Shown: positions 53,916 to 61,605 of the stretch, one piece after another | Position numbering within the stretch: the stretch's first letter is position 1 | Layout: each line of letters begins with the position of its first letter | Assembly: GCA_016714025.1 (NCBI GenBank) | Contig: JADJOB010000002.1 | Span: forward strand, 1,141,001-1,205,000 | DNA length: 64,000 nucleotides | Source of the DNA: Saprospiraceae bacterium | GTDB taxonomy: Bacteria; Bacteroidota; Bacteroidia; Chitinophagales; Saprospiraceae | Direction of reading: 5' to 3' | Made by a program: the position numbers and the translations under genes | The notes under the pieces: model-generated | Database searches by the model: none | The model's input: the letters and a program-made list of their open reading frames with translations, nothing else | Told to the model about the DNA's origin: nothing

Positions 53916-56900
53916 TTATTTTACAAATACCTTTTTATACAATCGATTCTTAAAGTTGATTTCTAAAATATAAACTCCTGAAACTAATTCTTCTGTTTCA
54001 ACATGCAATTGATTTCCTTTAGAAATTAAATTTGAATGAATGTCAACCAATCGCCAGGCAATTTGAGGATTTGGATGCTTTGGAATTTCAATTTGCAATC
54101 TGTTCTTAACTGGATTTGGATATATTACAACAGACTCATCTTGCTTCAAATCCGCATTGCCAATGAGTAGAGGTACCTTAAAATCAAGCCGTGTCTCACA
54201 TCCATTTTGATCATAGACATAGACCCAATAATCACCGGGTGCCAAATTAATGATTGAATCTGTTTTTTCACCGGTACTCCAAAAATACGTGTACGGCATC
54301 GTACCTCCATTTACGATTGTTTTAGCGCGTCCATTCTGACCACTGCTGCCAGCAATGTCCAGTTGAACAAACAATAATTCAGGGGAATGGACTTCAATTT
54401 CAGCCATTGATTGACATCCGTTTGCATCCCTGGCAAAAACAGTATATTTTCCTGCTTTCAGATCAACCAATTCTTTTGTATTCGGACCATGGCTCCAGTT
54501 TATCAGAATGGGAGAGACTCCAGAAATAAAATCAATAAATAGTTTTCCATCTTCTTTACCAAAACAACTCACATCAAATACCAGGGAACTGATTTTCAAA
54601 GAATCGAGGTTTTTTAATTCGACTTCATTTTTAAATTGACAGCCGCTGGAATCTTTTACAGTCAGTTGATAAGTTCCGGAAGCCAGACCTTCAATGCGTG
54701 CATCCGTTTTTCCATTGGACCAGGTGTATTGATAATTTTGTCCGCTGCCCCCACGAACCGCTGCTTCGAGCGAACCACCAATTTCAGGACAAGCCGGTGT
54801 TGCAATAAATTCAATTGCCAAAGCAGGGTTCACTTTTAATTCAACAAATTCTGTACTGTCGCATCCATTTGCAGCCTGAAAATAAAATTCCAAACTCGTA
54901 TCCCGCGTAAAAGAAACATTTCTAAAACTATCTGCATAACAAATAAATTCCTGATGATCACTTCGTTTGTTTTCCAGAATGTTTAATTGTGTTTGAACGA
55001 TGCTGTCGCAAGCATTGTAAGAAAACAAACTATCCGTATACAAACCGCTTTTCGTATATACATTCTTTCCAACGGAAATGGATTCTCCATCACAAATGGT
55101 AAATTCCTGTTGGTAATGGGTATTGTAATGATATAGGTTTATGGTGTGACTTGCTTTTTGATTTCCGCGGGTCACTGTTACTGAAAGAGGACCCACTTGA
55201 TTTGCAGAAATGCTTTTTGTGGTATCACCGGTTGACCAGGCGTATTTTGCATTGCGGATTTGTGTATCAAATAATTTGGATTGCCCATCACACAATGGAA
55301 TATCACAACTTGCAACAGAATCTTTACTGCGCCATGAAATGACAATGCTGAATTGAACTTTTGCATCCACGCCATTATCAAATTTATTGTCATTGGTTGT
55401 AAAATACCAGGTCCCTTTTGGATTGAATTTACCCAGGATTCGTTTATAGGTTTTAACTCCTTTAAACGTTGCAGGTTCAGATGCATTGGGCGTGTATCGG
55501 CTATTGGATATGTCAATAGAGGATGGACTTTGATACGCTGCAATGATATCGCGGGTCCAGGAAGTGCCTTGCGGCTCAATTTTCATTTGCAATTCAACCA
55601 ATACATCCCGTCCCCATTGCGGAACATTTTTATACAAACTATCCGGTACAAACAAACTATCGGATTGTACCCCCTGGTCGGCATTCATCGTAACACTGAC
55701 CACAAAAGAATCTCGTTTGCCGGGAATAATCGGACAACCCAGATTGACTAAAAAATCTGAAATGATTATGGTATCCGGATCTGAAAATTCTGTACAGCGG
55801 TCAGACACCGCCAATTTATAAACACCGCTGTAACTTGGTTTTAATATCGAGTCTTTTGGCAAGGGCATTAAATAATCATAGTGAAACCAATCGTAGGTAT
55901 ACAAGGATTTTAATGGACGCGCTTTCAATAAAATGGTATCTCCTTCAAAATAAGGAGCCGATACACTTTCCACGATATCCGGAATAATCCGGTAGGACAA
56001 GCAGGATCTGTTTTCAACATTCGATCGAATCAGGTTTCCCGGTTCTGGTCCAAATCCTTTGGTAAAATTGATTCCAACTCCGGTTAAATGACAATAACTC
56101 ATAATGGTCCCCCCGCCATTGGGAGTTGGCCCGGGAGCACATAAATTGCCTTCTGGTGGTTGACAATTGTCCAATGCGGTATTCCGGTTAGGGCCCCATT
56201 GACAGGCATGGGTATGAGGTGAACCGAGATTGTGACCCATTTCATGCGTCATCACTTCCACGCTCCAGGAATAAGTAGGCAAAACAGAAAAAGAATTATA
56301 AATAAATGCAAAGGAATGCGGTCCCGATTGTCCGTTATAGGGTTGACACAAGGTACTCAACCAGGCGATGCCTCCTTGTTGTTGAGGAGGATAGGTAGAT
56401 ACCAATTGGGCTAAATTTCCAGTAAAATTATTTTTGCGATAAGAGGTGTAATGAAAAATAATGGACTGTAAATCGGTGTGTAAAAAAGGATCAGGAGTCG
56501 TCCAAACAAAGATCTCAGAGATTTCCAGTGTAATGTACTCGTTGTAATAAAGGGTTTTAACCACATTAAACAGTCCGGAAATATAGGTGGTGACCTGGTT
56601 TTTTTGACTGCTGCGATCGGTATACATCCGGTAATCGCATTCCAGAAAAACCTTGACACTTTTGCAAGCATTGTCAAACAAACTGTCTGGAGCCAATTGA
56701 TGATTTTGTAGGTTTTTGGGCGATTCAGGCAATGCATCCGAACCACATTGAAAGCCCGAGTTTACCGGCAATTCATTTTCATAATAGAGAACATGAGCGG
56801 GCTCATTTTCTGATATTGCATTTTGTGGTATCAATTTTCCAAGAACCAAATTTCCTTTTTCGGGTAAAGAAAGGACTCCCATAATTTCATTTCCGGAAAT

Positions 56901-57338
56901 GGTTATTGCAGCAAAAGAGCCTGGAACATTTTGGATAATTCCCCGGTAAAATAAGGCTTCTTGCGGCATGGGCTCCCGTAAATCCGGCCGGTCGGAACTG
57001 ATTACGGCAGCGTCTTGACTGTAGATATCTTGTCGTATCAAGAGCAATTCCAATGGATGTTGATGGCCGTCTTGAACCTGAAATTGCAAATAGTTAGGGG
57101 TTGCTTTAAAAATTTGGCGAATGGCTGAATTTTGAAGGGACAGAAACGAAGCGCCCGGCATGGATTTAACAAATTCTGGTTTAGCATAGCTTGGCAAATT
57201 GACTAAAAGTTCCATTTTATGGAATTCCGGCTTTTTTTTCAGCAATTCCTGCATTTCATCCCAAATGCGGGATGCATAGGTCGTATGAAAGTTCAGGATC
57301 AGGCACAATACAAGCGGCAGCATCTTGACAAATCGCAT
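53916..57338 (-). CDS. T9SS-secreted zinc metalloprotease (reprolysin/M12-like) with sorting domain
   Basis: An 1140-residue secreted protease. Signal peptide about 1-22; a propeptide-like region to about 220; catalytic metzincin domain (about 225-450) with zinc site HEMGHNLGSPH (His365, Glu366, His369, His375) followed by SYCHLTGVG as a Met-turn-like region. After this come beta-sandwich regions: a proprotein-convertase-like P domain (about 540-670), then repeats such as GTYQLTVKDSSGCQFKNEVE and KYTVFARDANGCQSMAEIE (SprB-like repeats, about 850-1040). A C-terminal T9SS type A sorting domain starts near 1065 (VVIYPNPVKNRLQIEI). It probably digests extracellular proteins. Confidence 0.92.
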   Translation of the reverse strand: MRFVKMLPLVLCLILNFHTTYASRIWDEMQELLKKKPEFHKMELLVNLPSYAKPEFVKSMPGASFLSLQNSAIRQIFKATPNYLQFQVQDGHQHPLELLLIRQDIYSQDAAVISSDRPDLREPMPQEALFYRGIIQNVPGSFAAITISGNEIMGVLSLPEKGNLVLGKLIPQNAISENEPAHVLYYENELPVNSGFQCGSDALPESPKNLQNHQLAPDSLFDNACKSVKVFLECDYRMYTDRSSQKNQVTTYISGLFNVVKTLYYNEYITLEISEIFVWTTPDPFLHTDLQSIIFHYTSYRKNNFTGNLAQLVSTYPPQQQGGIAWLSTLCQPYNGQSGPHSFAFIYNSFSVLPTYSWSVEVMTHEMGHNLGSPHTHACQWGPNRNTALDNCQPPEGNLCAPGPTPNGGGTIMSYCHLTGVGINFTKGFGPEPGNLIRSNVENRSCLSYRIIPDIVESVSAPYFEGDTILLKARPLKSLYTYDWFHYDYLMPLPKDSILKPSYSGVYKLAVSDRCTEFSDPDTIIISDFLVNLGCPIIPGKRDSFVVSVTMNADQGVQSDSLFVPDSLYKNVPQWGRDVLVELQMKIEPQGTSWTRDIIAAYQSPSSIDISNSRYTPNASEPATFKGVKTYKRILGKFNPKGTWYFTTNDNKFDNGVDAKVQFSIVISWRSKDSVASCDIPLCDGQSKLFDTQIRNAKYAWSTGDTTKSISANQVGPLSVTVTRGNQKASHTINLYHYNTHYQQEFTICDGESISVGKNVYTKSGLYTDSLFSYNACDSIVQTQLNILENKRSDHQEFICYADSFRNVSFTRDTSLEFYFQAANGCDSTEFVELKVNPALAIEFIATPACPEIGGSLEAAVRGGSGQNYQYTWSNGKTDARIEGLASGTYQLTVKDSSGCQFKNEVELKNLDSLKISSLVFDVSCFGKEDGKLFIDFISGVSPILINWSHGPNTKELVDLKAGKYTVFARDANGCQSMAEIEVHSPELLFVQLDIAGSSGQNGRAKTIVNGGTMPYTYFWSTGEKTDSIINLAPGDYWVYVYDQNGCETRLDFKVPLLIGNADLKQDESVVIYPNPVKNRLQIEIPKHPNPQIAWRLVDIHSNLISKGNQLHVETEELVSGVYILEINFKNRLYKKVFVK

Positions 57339-57648
57339 GGAGTATATTTTTTGTAAAGATCTGTTTTTCCTGGAAATTAGCAGCGGACAAGCTTAAGCTT
57401 TTGAAAATGAAAAGATTCTGATAAAAGAGTCCTATGAAGCAAAAAACACAGCTTGGCTATATTTTTTCAGGCAATTAACCATATTGAAAAAGCCACATGT
57501 GTAAATTATATTATTCCTTAAACCCGAAATTTGCCCAAATTGCCCTTAAAATTTGGCTAAAATCACTTATTTTGAAAAATAATTTAAAAATAATTATATA
57601 TTAATAAAAAAACATATATAAATTTGTTCTGCTGTAAAACGCTCGATT
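57339..57648. other. AT-rich divergent intergenic gap
   Basis: About 310 bp between the protease start and the next small frame. It contains long A/T runs (about 57560-57620) and presumably the promoters for both directions, but no box matching TAnnTTTG with a proper -33 partner stood out to me, and no gene or repeat is visible. Confidence 0.6.
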
Positions 57649-57846
57649 ATGCAAGGATGGAAAAAAATCATGTCTCTGGCCGACACGTATAAGGCCGAAC
57701 TAAAAAGACTTCAGCTAGTTAAAAACGGTATTGAAGCGATGGTAACCACCAAAGCCTTGTTAAATAAGGCCAGTGCCGACCTCTATGTTAAGGAAGGGCA
57801 ATACGAAATCGCAACAATCCTATTGTTTGAAAATGAGGAAGATTGA
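57649..57846 (+). CDS. Small hypothetical protein, possibly the 5' part of a broken gene
   Basis: A 65-residue frame (QGWKKIMSLADTYKAELKRL at the start, GQYEIATILLFENEED at the end) that looks coding in amino-acid composition: helical, amphipathic and charged, but with no known family. It ends at a TGA (57844-57846), after which the same frame stays open and coding-like for two more segments (to a TAA at 57907 and then to a TAA at 58069). This suggests that the frame is a remnant of a longer gene. An alternative ATG at 57670 (MSLADTY) is possible. Confidence 0.42.
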   Translation: MQGWKKIMSLADTYKAELKRLQLVKNGIEAMVTTKALLNKASADLYVKEGQYEIATILLFENEED

Positions 57847-58071
57847 GCCAGTTTAGAAGCTCAGTTGGAAGTTTTTGTTGTAGATATAGACCAGAAGGCT
57901 TATAAATAAGAAAAGGAACAACAGGAAAAAAATAAAGCATTTTCCTTTACTGCCCTTTTTCAATTGCTGGATTTCCATGATTCGCTTTTAGTTCCGCAAA
58001 GTAAATTAATATTTATTTATTTTACAAGTAGATTTATACGATTTTCATTTTCGGTGGTCAATTTTTCTTAA
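57847..58071 (+). pseudogene. Possible downstream remnant of the 57649 gene
   Basis: In frame with the preceding 65-residue ORF, this stretch encodes ASLEAQLEVFVVDIDQKAYK up to a TAA (57907-57909), then EKEQQEKNKAFSFTALFQLL followed by DFHDSLLVPQSKL and a less convincing tail up to the TAA at 58069. The two interior stops would be nonsense mutations in an ancestral gene of at least 120 codons. The evidence is only reading-frame continuity and composition; the last 20 codons are AT-rich and could be chance. Confidence 0.3.
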
Positions 58072-58149
58072 TCATATGATATCTTTAAATTGTAGTGTAT
58101 TTATATAATTACAATATCTTTTTACTTATCGTTCAACATAAAATAAAAG

Positions 58150-58179
58150 TGGTGCCTTCAATTACTTAAAGACACCACC
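58150..58179 (-). terminator. Rho-independent terminator for the 58222-59727 gene
   Basis: GTGGTG (58150-58155) pairs with CACCAC (58174-58179), extended by CTT/AAG after one mismatch. On the minus strand it is followed by a TTTTATTTTATG tail. It lies about 43 bp beyond the stop of the minus-strand T9SS gene. Confidence 0.65.
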
Positions 58180-58221
58180 AACACGCTTTAAAATTCATTT
58201 GCATTGAAAAATGGTTGTGAT

Positions 58222-59727
58222 TTATTTTACGATTCGTTTCATAATAATCCTTCGGTTTTCTAAAATAATTTTTATAAAATAAATTCCTGATTGAATATCA
58301 TCCAGCTGGATGGTTTGTTTTTGGCTATTTGATGTAAAGCTGTACTTTTTTATCAGCTGACCGGCAGCATTTAAGAGGCTTGCAGATTTTATAAAATTAT
58401 TTGGCTCATGAAATTCTATGTTGAGTTCTTTATTAACTGGATTGGGATAAAGTAAAGCGTCATAAATAAACTCATTTGGGTTTCCAATAAAACTCATGAC
58501 CAGGTTGCTATCACAAACAGGTTCATAACCTAATCTGTAATTTACAAAATTAGGAATACTGGCATGATTCCAGGCTGGCAGTTGGATTCCATGTTGTTGA
58601 AAATGACAATCCAGTCCTTTTTGATTGGGATCATGGATTACATGCATGACTTTGTTGCTGGTACCAGTTCGGATGTATATTTTGCAATCCGGACCCAACA
58701 TGGCAGCATCAAAACCTGCGGCCCAGATCCCGTCTTCAACATAACCATCCCAAGTATCTAAATGGATTAAAGCTGAAACTGGGTCAGGATCTTGGGTATC
58801 GTATTGATAAAGATCCCAACGATAACTCAAATACACAAAACGCGAGTCGGGAGAAAATGCGACACCAACGGTATGGTCATTGGTTTCACTTCCCGTAACA
58901 ATATTTCTAAAATTACTTAGAGTGCCAGAACTTCTATCAAAATCCATTAAAAACAATCCATTACTTGGGGTCATCCGTGCATAGTGCTTTCCATCCGGAG
59001 AAAAGCAAGACTGCGAACCGCCATCATCTAAAAAATAAAAATCCAAACCTATGCTCTGTTCTTTATATGGCATGGGGCCTTGGTCTGTCATCTGAACCAC
59101 AAAATATTTATTGTTGGCTCTACCAGGACTAATCACCCACCAGTCTATATTATTACTGTGTCTGGTTGCTGTTAAATCAGAATAGGAAACATACTCGTTG
59201 ATTGCAACATTGTTTTTTGAAATTACATCTCCATTTCCATTATTTAAACTTATATCTACTAATGTATAAAGTAACTTAGTGGATGCTACGATAGACAAAG
59301 TATCCTGAACATATTCTTTAAATTTATGAATTACAAAAAAATGTTCATTTGAACCTGGAGTTGGAAGTATTAACGTTCCAAATGGAGTAATATAATCTCC
59401 AAATTTGCAAGATTGATCATGTCCAGTCCCCTCATTGATAATTCCATTTGGCATGGGTCGATACAAACGATCTGAAATCCAACAACCGCTTGTGTACAAT
59501 AATAATTTGCCATTTTTATCGCAAATACTGGCATTGTTTTGATGTATTCTGTAATCTTTATTGGAAATGTAAATCTCTCTTTTTTGATTTGTAAAGTCAA
59601 TATGAAATCTGTAAAAATTTGTATCATTTAATGTAGAATTAGAGCCTCCAAATATCCAAATATAATCTCTTTTACCCTGGCAAAGTATGACTGATAACGG
59701 CAATAGTATAAGTAGTAAAATTTTCAT
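58222..59727 (-). CDS. T9SS type A sorting domain protein with beta-propeller-like repeats
   Basis: A 501-residue secreted protein. Signal peptide about 1-18 (KILLLILLPLSVILCQG). The body (about 20-410) has repeated strands of the form seen in WD40/PD40-like propellers: SCFSPDGKHYARMTPSNGLF, VGVAFSPDSRFVYLSYRWDL and LGPDCKIYIRTGTSNKVM. The C-terminal sorting domain starts near 420 (ALLYPNPVNKELNIEF) and ends in MKRIVK. I start at the ATG at 59727; a TTG at 59736 adds three residues. The role is unknown; this type often accompanies other T9SS cargo in Saprospirales. Confidence 0.86.
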   Translation of the reverse strand: MKILLLILLPLSVILCQGKRDYIWIFGGSNSTLNDTNFYRFHIDFTNQKREIYISNKDYRIHQNNASICDKNGKLLLYTSGCWISDRLYRPMPNGIINEGTGHDQSCKFGDYITPFGTLILPTPGSNEHFFVIHKFKEYVQDTLSIVASTKLLYTLVDISLNNGNGDVISKNNVAINEYVSYSDLTATRHSNNIDWWVISPGRANNKYFVVQMTDQGPMPYKEQSIGLDFYFLDDGGSQSCFSPDGKHYARMTPSNGLFLMDFDRSSGTLSNFRNIVTGSETNDHTVGVAFSPDSRFVYLSYRWDLYQYDTQDPDPVSALIHLDTWDGYVEDGIWAAGFDAAMLGPDCKIYIRTGTSNKVMHVIHDPNQKGLDCHFQQHGIQLPAWNHASIPNFVNYRLGYEPVCDSNLVMSFIGNPNEFIYDALLYPNPVNKELNIEFHEPNNFIKSASLLNAAGQLIKKYSFTSNSQKQTIQLDDIQSGIYFIKIILENRRIIMKRIVK

Positions 59728-59773
59728 AATAAACAAAATTTGAGGTGGAGTAATACTCCACCTCAGCTAACAA

Positions 59774-60445
59774 TTAAATTTTAAGTATTTTTCTATTTAG
59801 AATTATCCCATTTGTCAATTCTAATTCCAGTAACAAAATTCCAGGATTTAAATCACTGATATTTAATTCAATTAAATTTTGATTTTCTTCAAAATAAATT
59901 GTATGAATTGGTTTACCTGAAAGATCTCTAAATATTAGATTCTTTATTTTTACTTCCGGACTATTACATTGGAAAGTTATCCAATCTGAACTTGGGTTAG
60001 GTTGTATATAAATTTGAAATTCATTCAATTTTGAATTTCCACTTGATTGGTATTGCTCCATTGCTTGTGAACAAATACTATCATCATTAAATACAGCCTG
60101 GTTATATAAAGCCATTAGAGACCTGGCTCTGTAAACAGCATCTCCACCCATAATTGCACATTGCGATGCGATTTCATTAATGATTTGTTTATCAGCAGAA
60201 TCCAAGACCCAATCATCATTGAGTAACATGCTAAGATAAATTTCATTTATTGATTTTTGATTTTCTTCGTAAATTGTGTCTGTGGCAATCTCCGCATTCT
60301 GTTGGATTGCCTGACTCAAAGTAGAATTTAAGGTACTATTTAATTGAACCTGAAGATAATTTTTAGCATTTGCCAGTGTATCAAAATCAGCTTGAATTGA
60401 ATAAATATTGGTTTGCAATTGTAAATTAGTAATATTTAGATTCAT
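59774..60445 (-). CDS. T9SS sorting-domain protein lacking a signal peptide (probable 3' fragment)
   Basis: A 223-residue frame. The first 130 residues are helical (SADKQIINEIASQCAIMGGD, then AVYRARSLMALYNQAVF), a pattern I associate with the region just before the sorting domain of long Saprospirales secreted proteins. The last 80 residues are a T9SS sorting domain (FQIYIQPNPSSDWITFQC, ending IILNRKILKI). There is no signal peptide, and sorting domains act only after Sec export, so the product is not a normal cargo. It is best explained as the end of a larger gene whose 5' part has been lost. A signal-peptide ORF lies 46 bp upstream in another frame. Confidence 0.62.
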   Translation of the reverse strand: MNLNITNLQLQTNIYSIQADFDTLANAKNYLQVQLNSTLNSTLSQAIQQNAEIATDTIYEENQKSINEIYLSMLLNDDWVLDSADKQIINEIASQCAIMGGDAVYRARSLMALYNQAVFNDDSICSQAMEQYQSSGNSKLNEFQIYIQPNPSSDWITFQCNSPEVKIKNLIFRDLSGKPIHTIYFEENQNLIELNISDLNPGILLLELELTNGIILNRKILKI

Positions 60446-60491
60446 TTATTACCATTTGTAATTTAGTATCAGTAAGATTATAAAACGGATT

Positions 60492-60671
60492 TTAAGTAAA
60501 ATTAAGGGTTTTAATGCAAATCGAGGCCTTACAACATCCCAATAAAGGAATTTCATTGTCAATATTGATTTGAGAATATAAAATATCTGGGATTTCATAA
60601 AGCTGTCCTATTGTCTTATTGCTTAACGTGCTGAACAATAGAAATGTAAATAAAAACAGTAAATTTTTCAT
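60492..60671 (-). CDS. Small ORF with signal peptide (possible 5' remnant)
   Basis: A 59-residue frame starting MKNLLFLFTFLLFSTLSNKT, a good signal peptide with a hydrophobic core, then about 38 residues (QLYEIPDILYSQINIDNEIP; LLGCCKASICIKTLNFT). It ends 46 bp before the signal-less T9SS fragment at 60445 but is in a different frame. It could be a short secreted peptide, or the surviving 5' end of the gene whose 3' end is the fragment. The length is low and no homologue is known to me. Confidence 0.4.
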   Translation of the reverse strand: MKNLLFLFTFLLFSTLSNKTIGQLYEIPDILYSQINIDNEIPLLGCCKASICIKTLNFT

Positions 60672-61001
60672 TGTTTTTAAATTAAAAATGAGGTCCTACC
60701 TTGTTAAGGAGTGTTCGGGTCAAATTGTTCTCCTGAGGTTTTTAATTTCGTCCATTTTCTGAAAGATTAAAAGATAGCTCCTACATTGCTTTACTAAGCA
60801 TGTTTATATAATTTACGTTTGTAAATTTCAAACAAGAAATAAATAGGACTATTTCTTGAATTCCCTGATACTTCAGAAATTACAGGAACAGAAGGTGTTA
60901 AGCTGTTTTTAATTCCATACGCAAAATTTAGATAAGATCAATTTAATAAAAAATTAATTTGCGTGTTGGATACAAAGATGAGATAACTATTTGTTGTGCA
61001 C
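60672..61001. other. AT-rich gap between small ORF and palindrome cluster
   Basis: About 330 bp with no convincing coding frame on either strand that I could find. It presumably contains the promoter and leader of the small ORF at 60671, though no clear -7 box on the minus strand was seen. Confidence 0.5.
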
Positions 61002-61067
61002 ATCAGGGTAAACCCTGATTTTTAAAATTCAGGGTTTACCCTGATTGACTTAAGGGTATACCCTGAA
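61002..61067. repeat. Cluster of three AGGGT-N2-ACCCT palindromes
   Basis: Three dyads: AGGGTAAACCCT (61005-61016), AGGGTTTACCCT (61031-61042) and AGGGTATACCCT (61053-61064; a perfect palindrome). Centres are 26 and 22 bp apart. The first two, with flanks, are exact reverse complements of each other over TCAGGGTAAACCCTGA, so the pair forms a 16-18 bp inverted repeat as well. The arrangement looks like repeated binding sites for a dimeric DNA-binding protein, or strong single-strand hairpins. Confidence 0.85.
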
Positions 61068-61171
61068 TATTACAATTTTTTATAATATTATAATTAACTT
61101 GGTTTAAAACAATCTATTTTGCAATCAACTTTCAATAGTTTGTTATTATAATCCTGGGATACACAAATATC

Positions 61172-61605
61172 TCATGTTTTTTCAGGGGTATTGATTGATG
61201 AACTGATTACATTTCCGTTTTGATCTAAATTAATAATAAATGGATCAAGCCTTCGTTTTTTATTTTTGTTAGATTCAATACAATCTAAATAGGACCCGTT
61301 GTTATATATTAATTCATTTCTTGAAATTAAATACAACGAATATCCTTCCAATATTTCCTTTCATAAATATTTGACAATCTTGAAATGGAAGCGTTGAAGT
61401 AGTACAGATAAATATTGAATGAATATTTTATATAAAACCATAAAATTTGAGCCATGGTTACGTTATAATTTATTTAATTTTGAGAAAGAGTTAAAACTAT
61501 TTGTTTCAAATCATGCAGCTCAAAAAAAGATTTATAATTGGTATCTAAATAAATTTCAGCTGGTCTAAAATGTTTTTTAAATAAAACATTACAATGTAAA
61601 TTGAC
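61172..61605 (-). pseudogene. Decayed coding region with several frameshifts and stops
   Basis: Read on the minus strand. Segment A (about 61596-61474) encodes KKHFRPAEIYLDTNYKSFFE then LHDLKQIVLTLSQN and a TAA. Between about 61470 and 61365 coding-like text hops between frames (NHGSNFMVLYKIF; TTSTLPFQDCQIFMKGNI). Segment C (61360-61172) encodes EILEGYSLYLISRNELIYNN then GSYLDCIESNKNKKRRLDPF and IINLDQNGNVISSS to a TGA. None has its own start and the pieces are in different frames. Composition strongly suggests one ancestral gene, family not recognised. Segment A is in frame with the stop of the preceding aminopeptidase gene, probably by chance. Confidence 0.55.
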
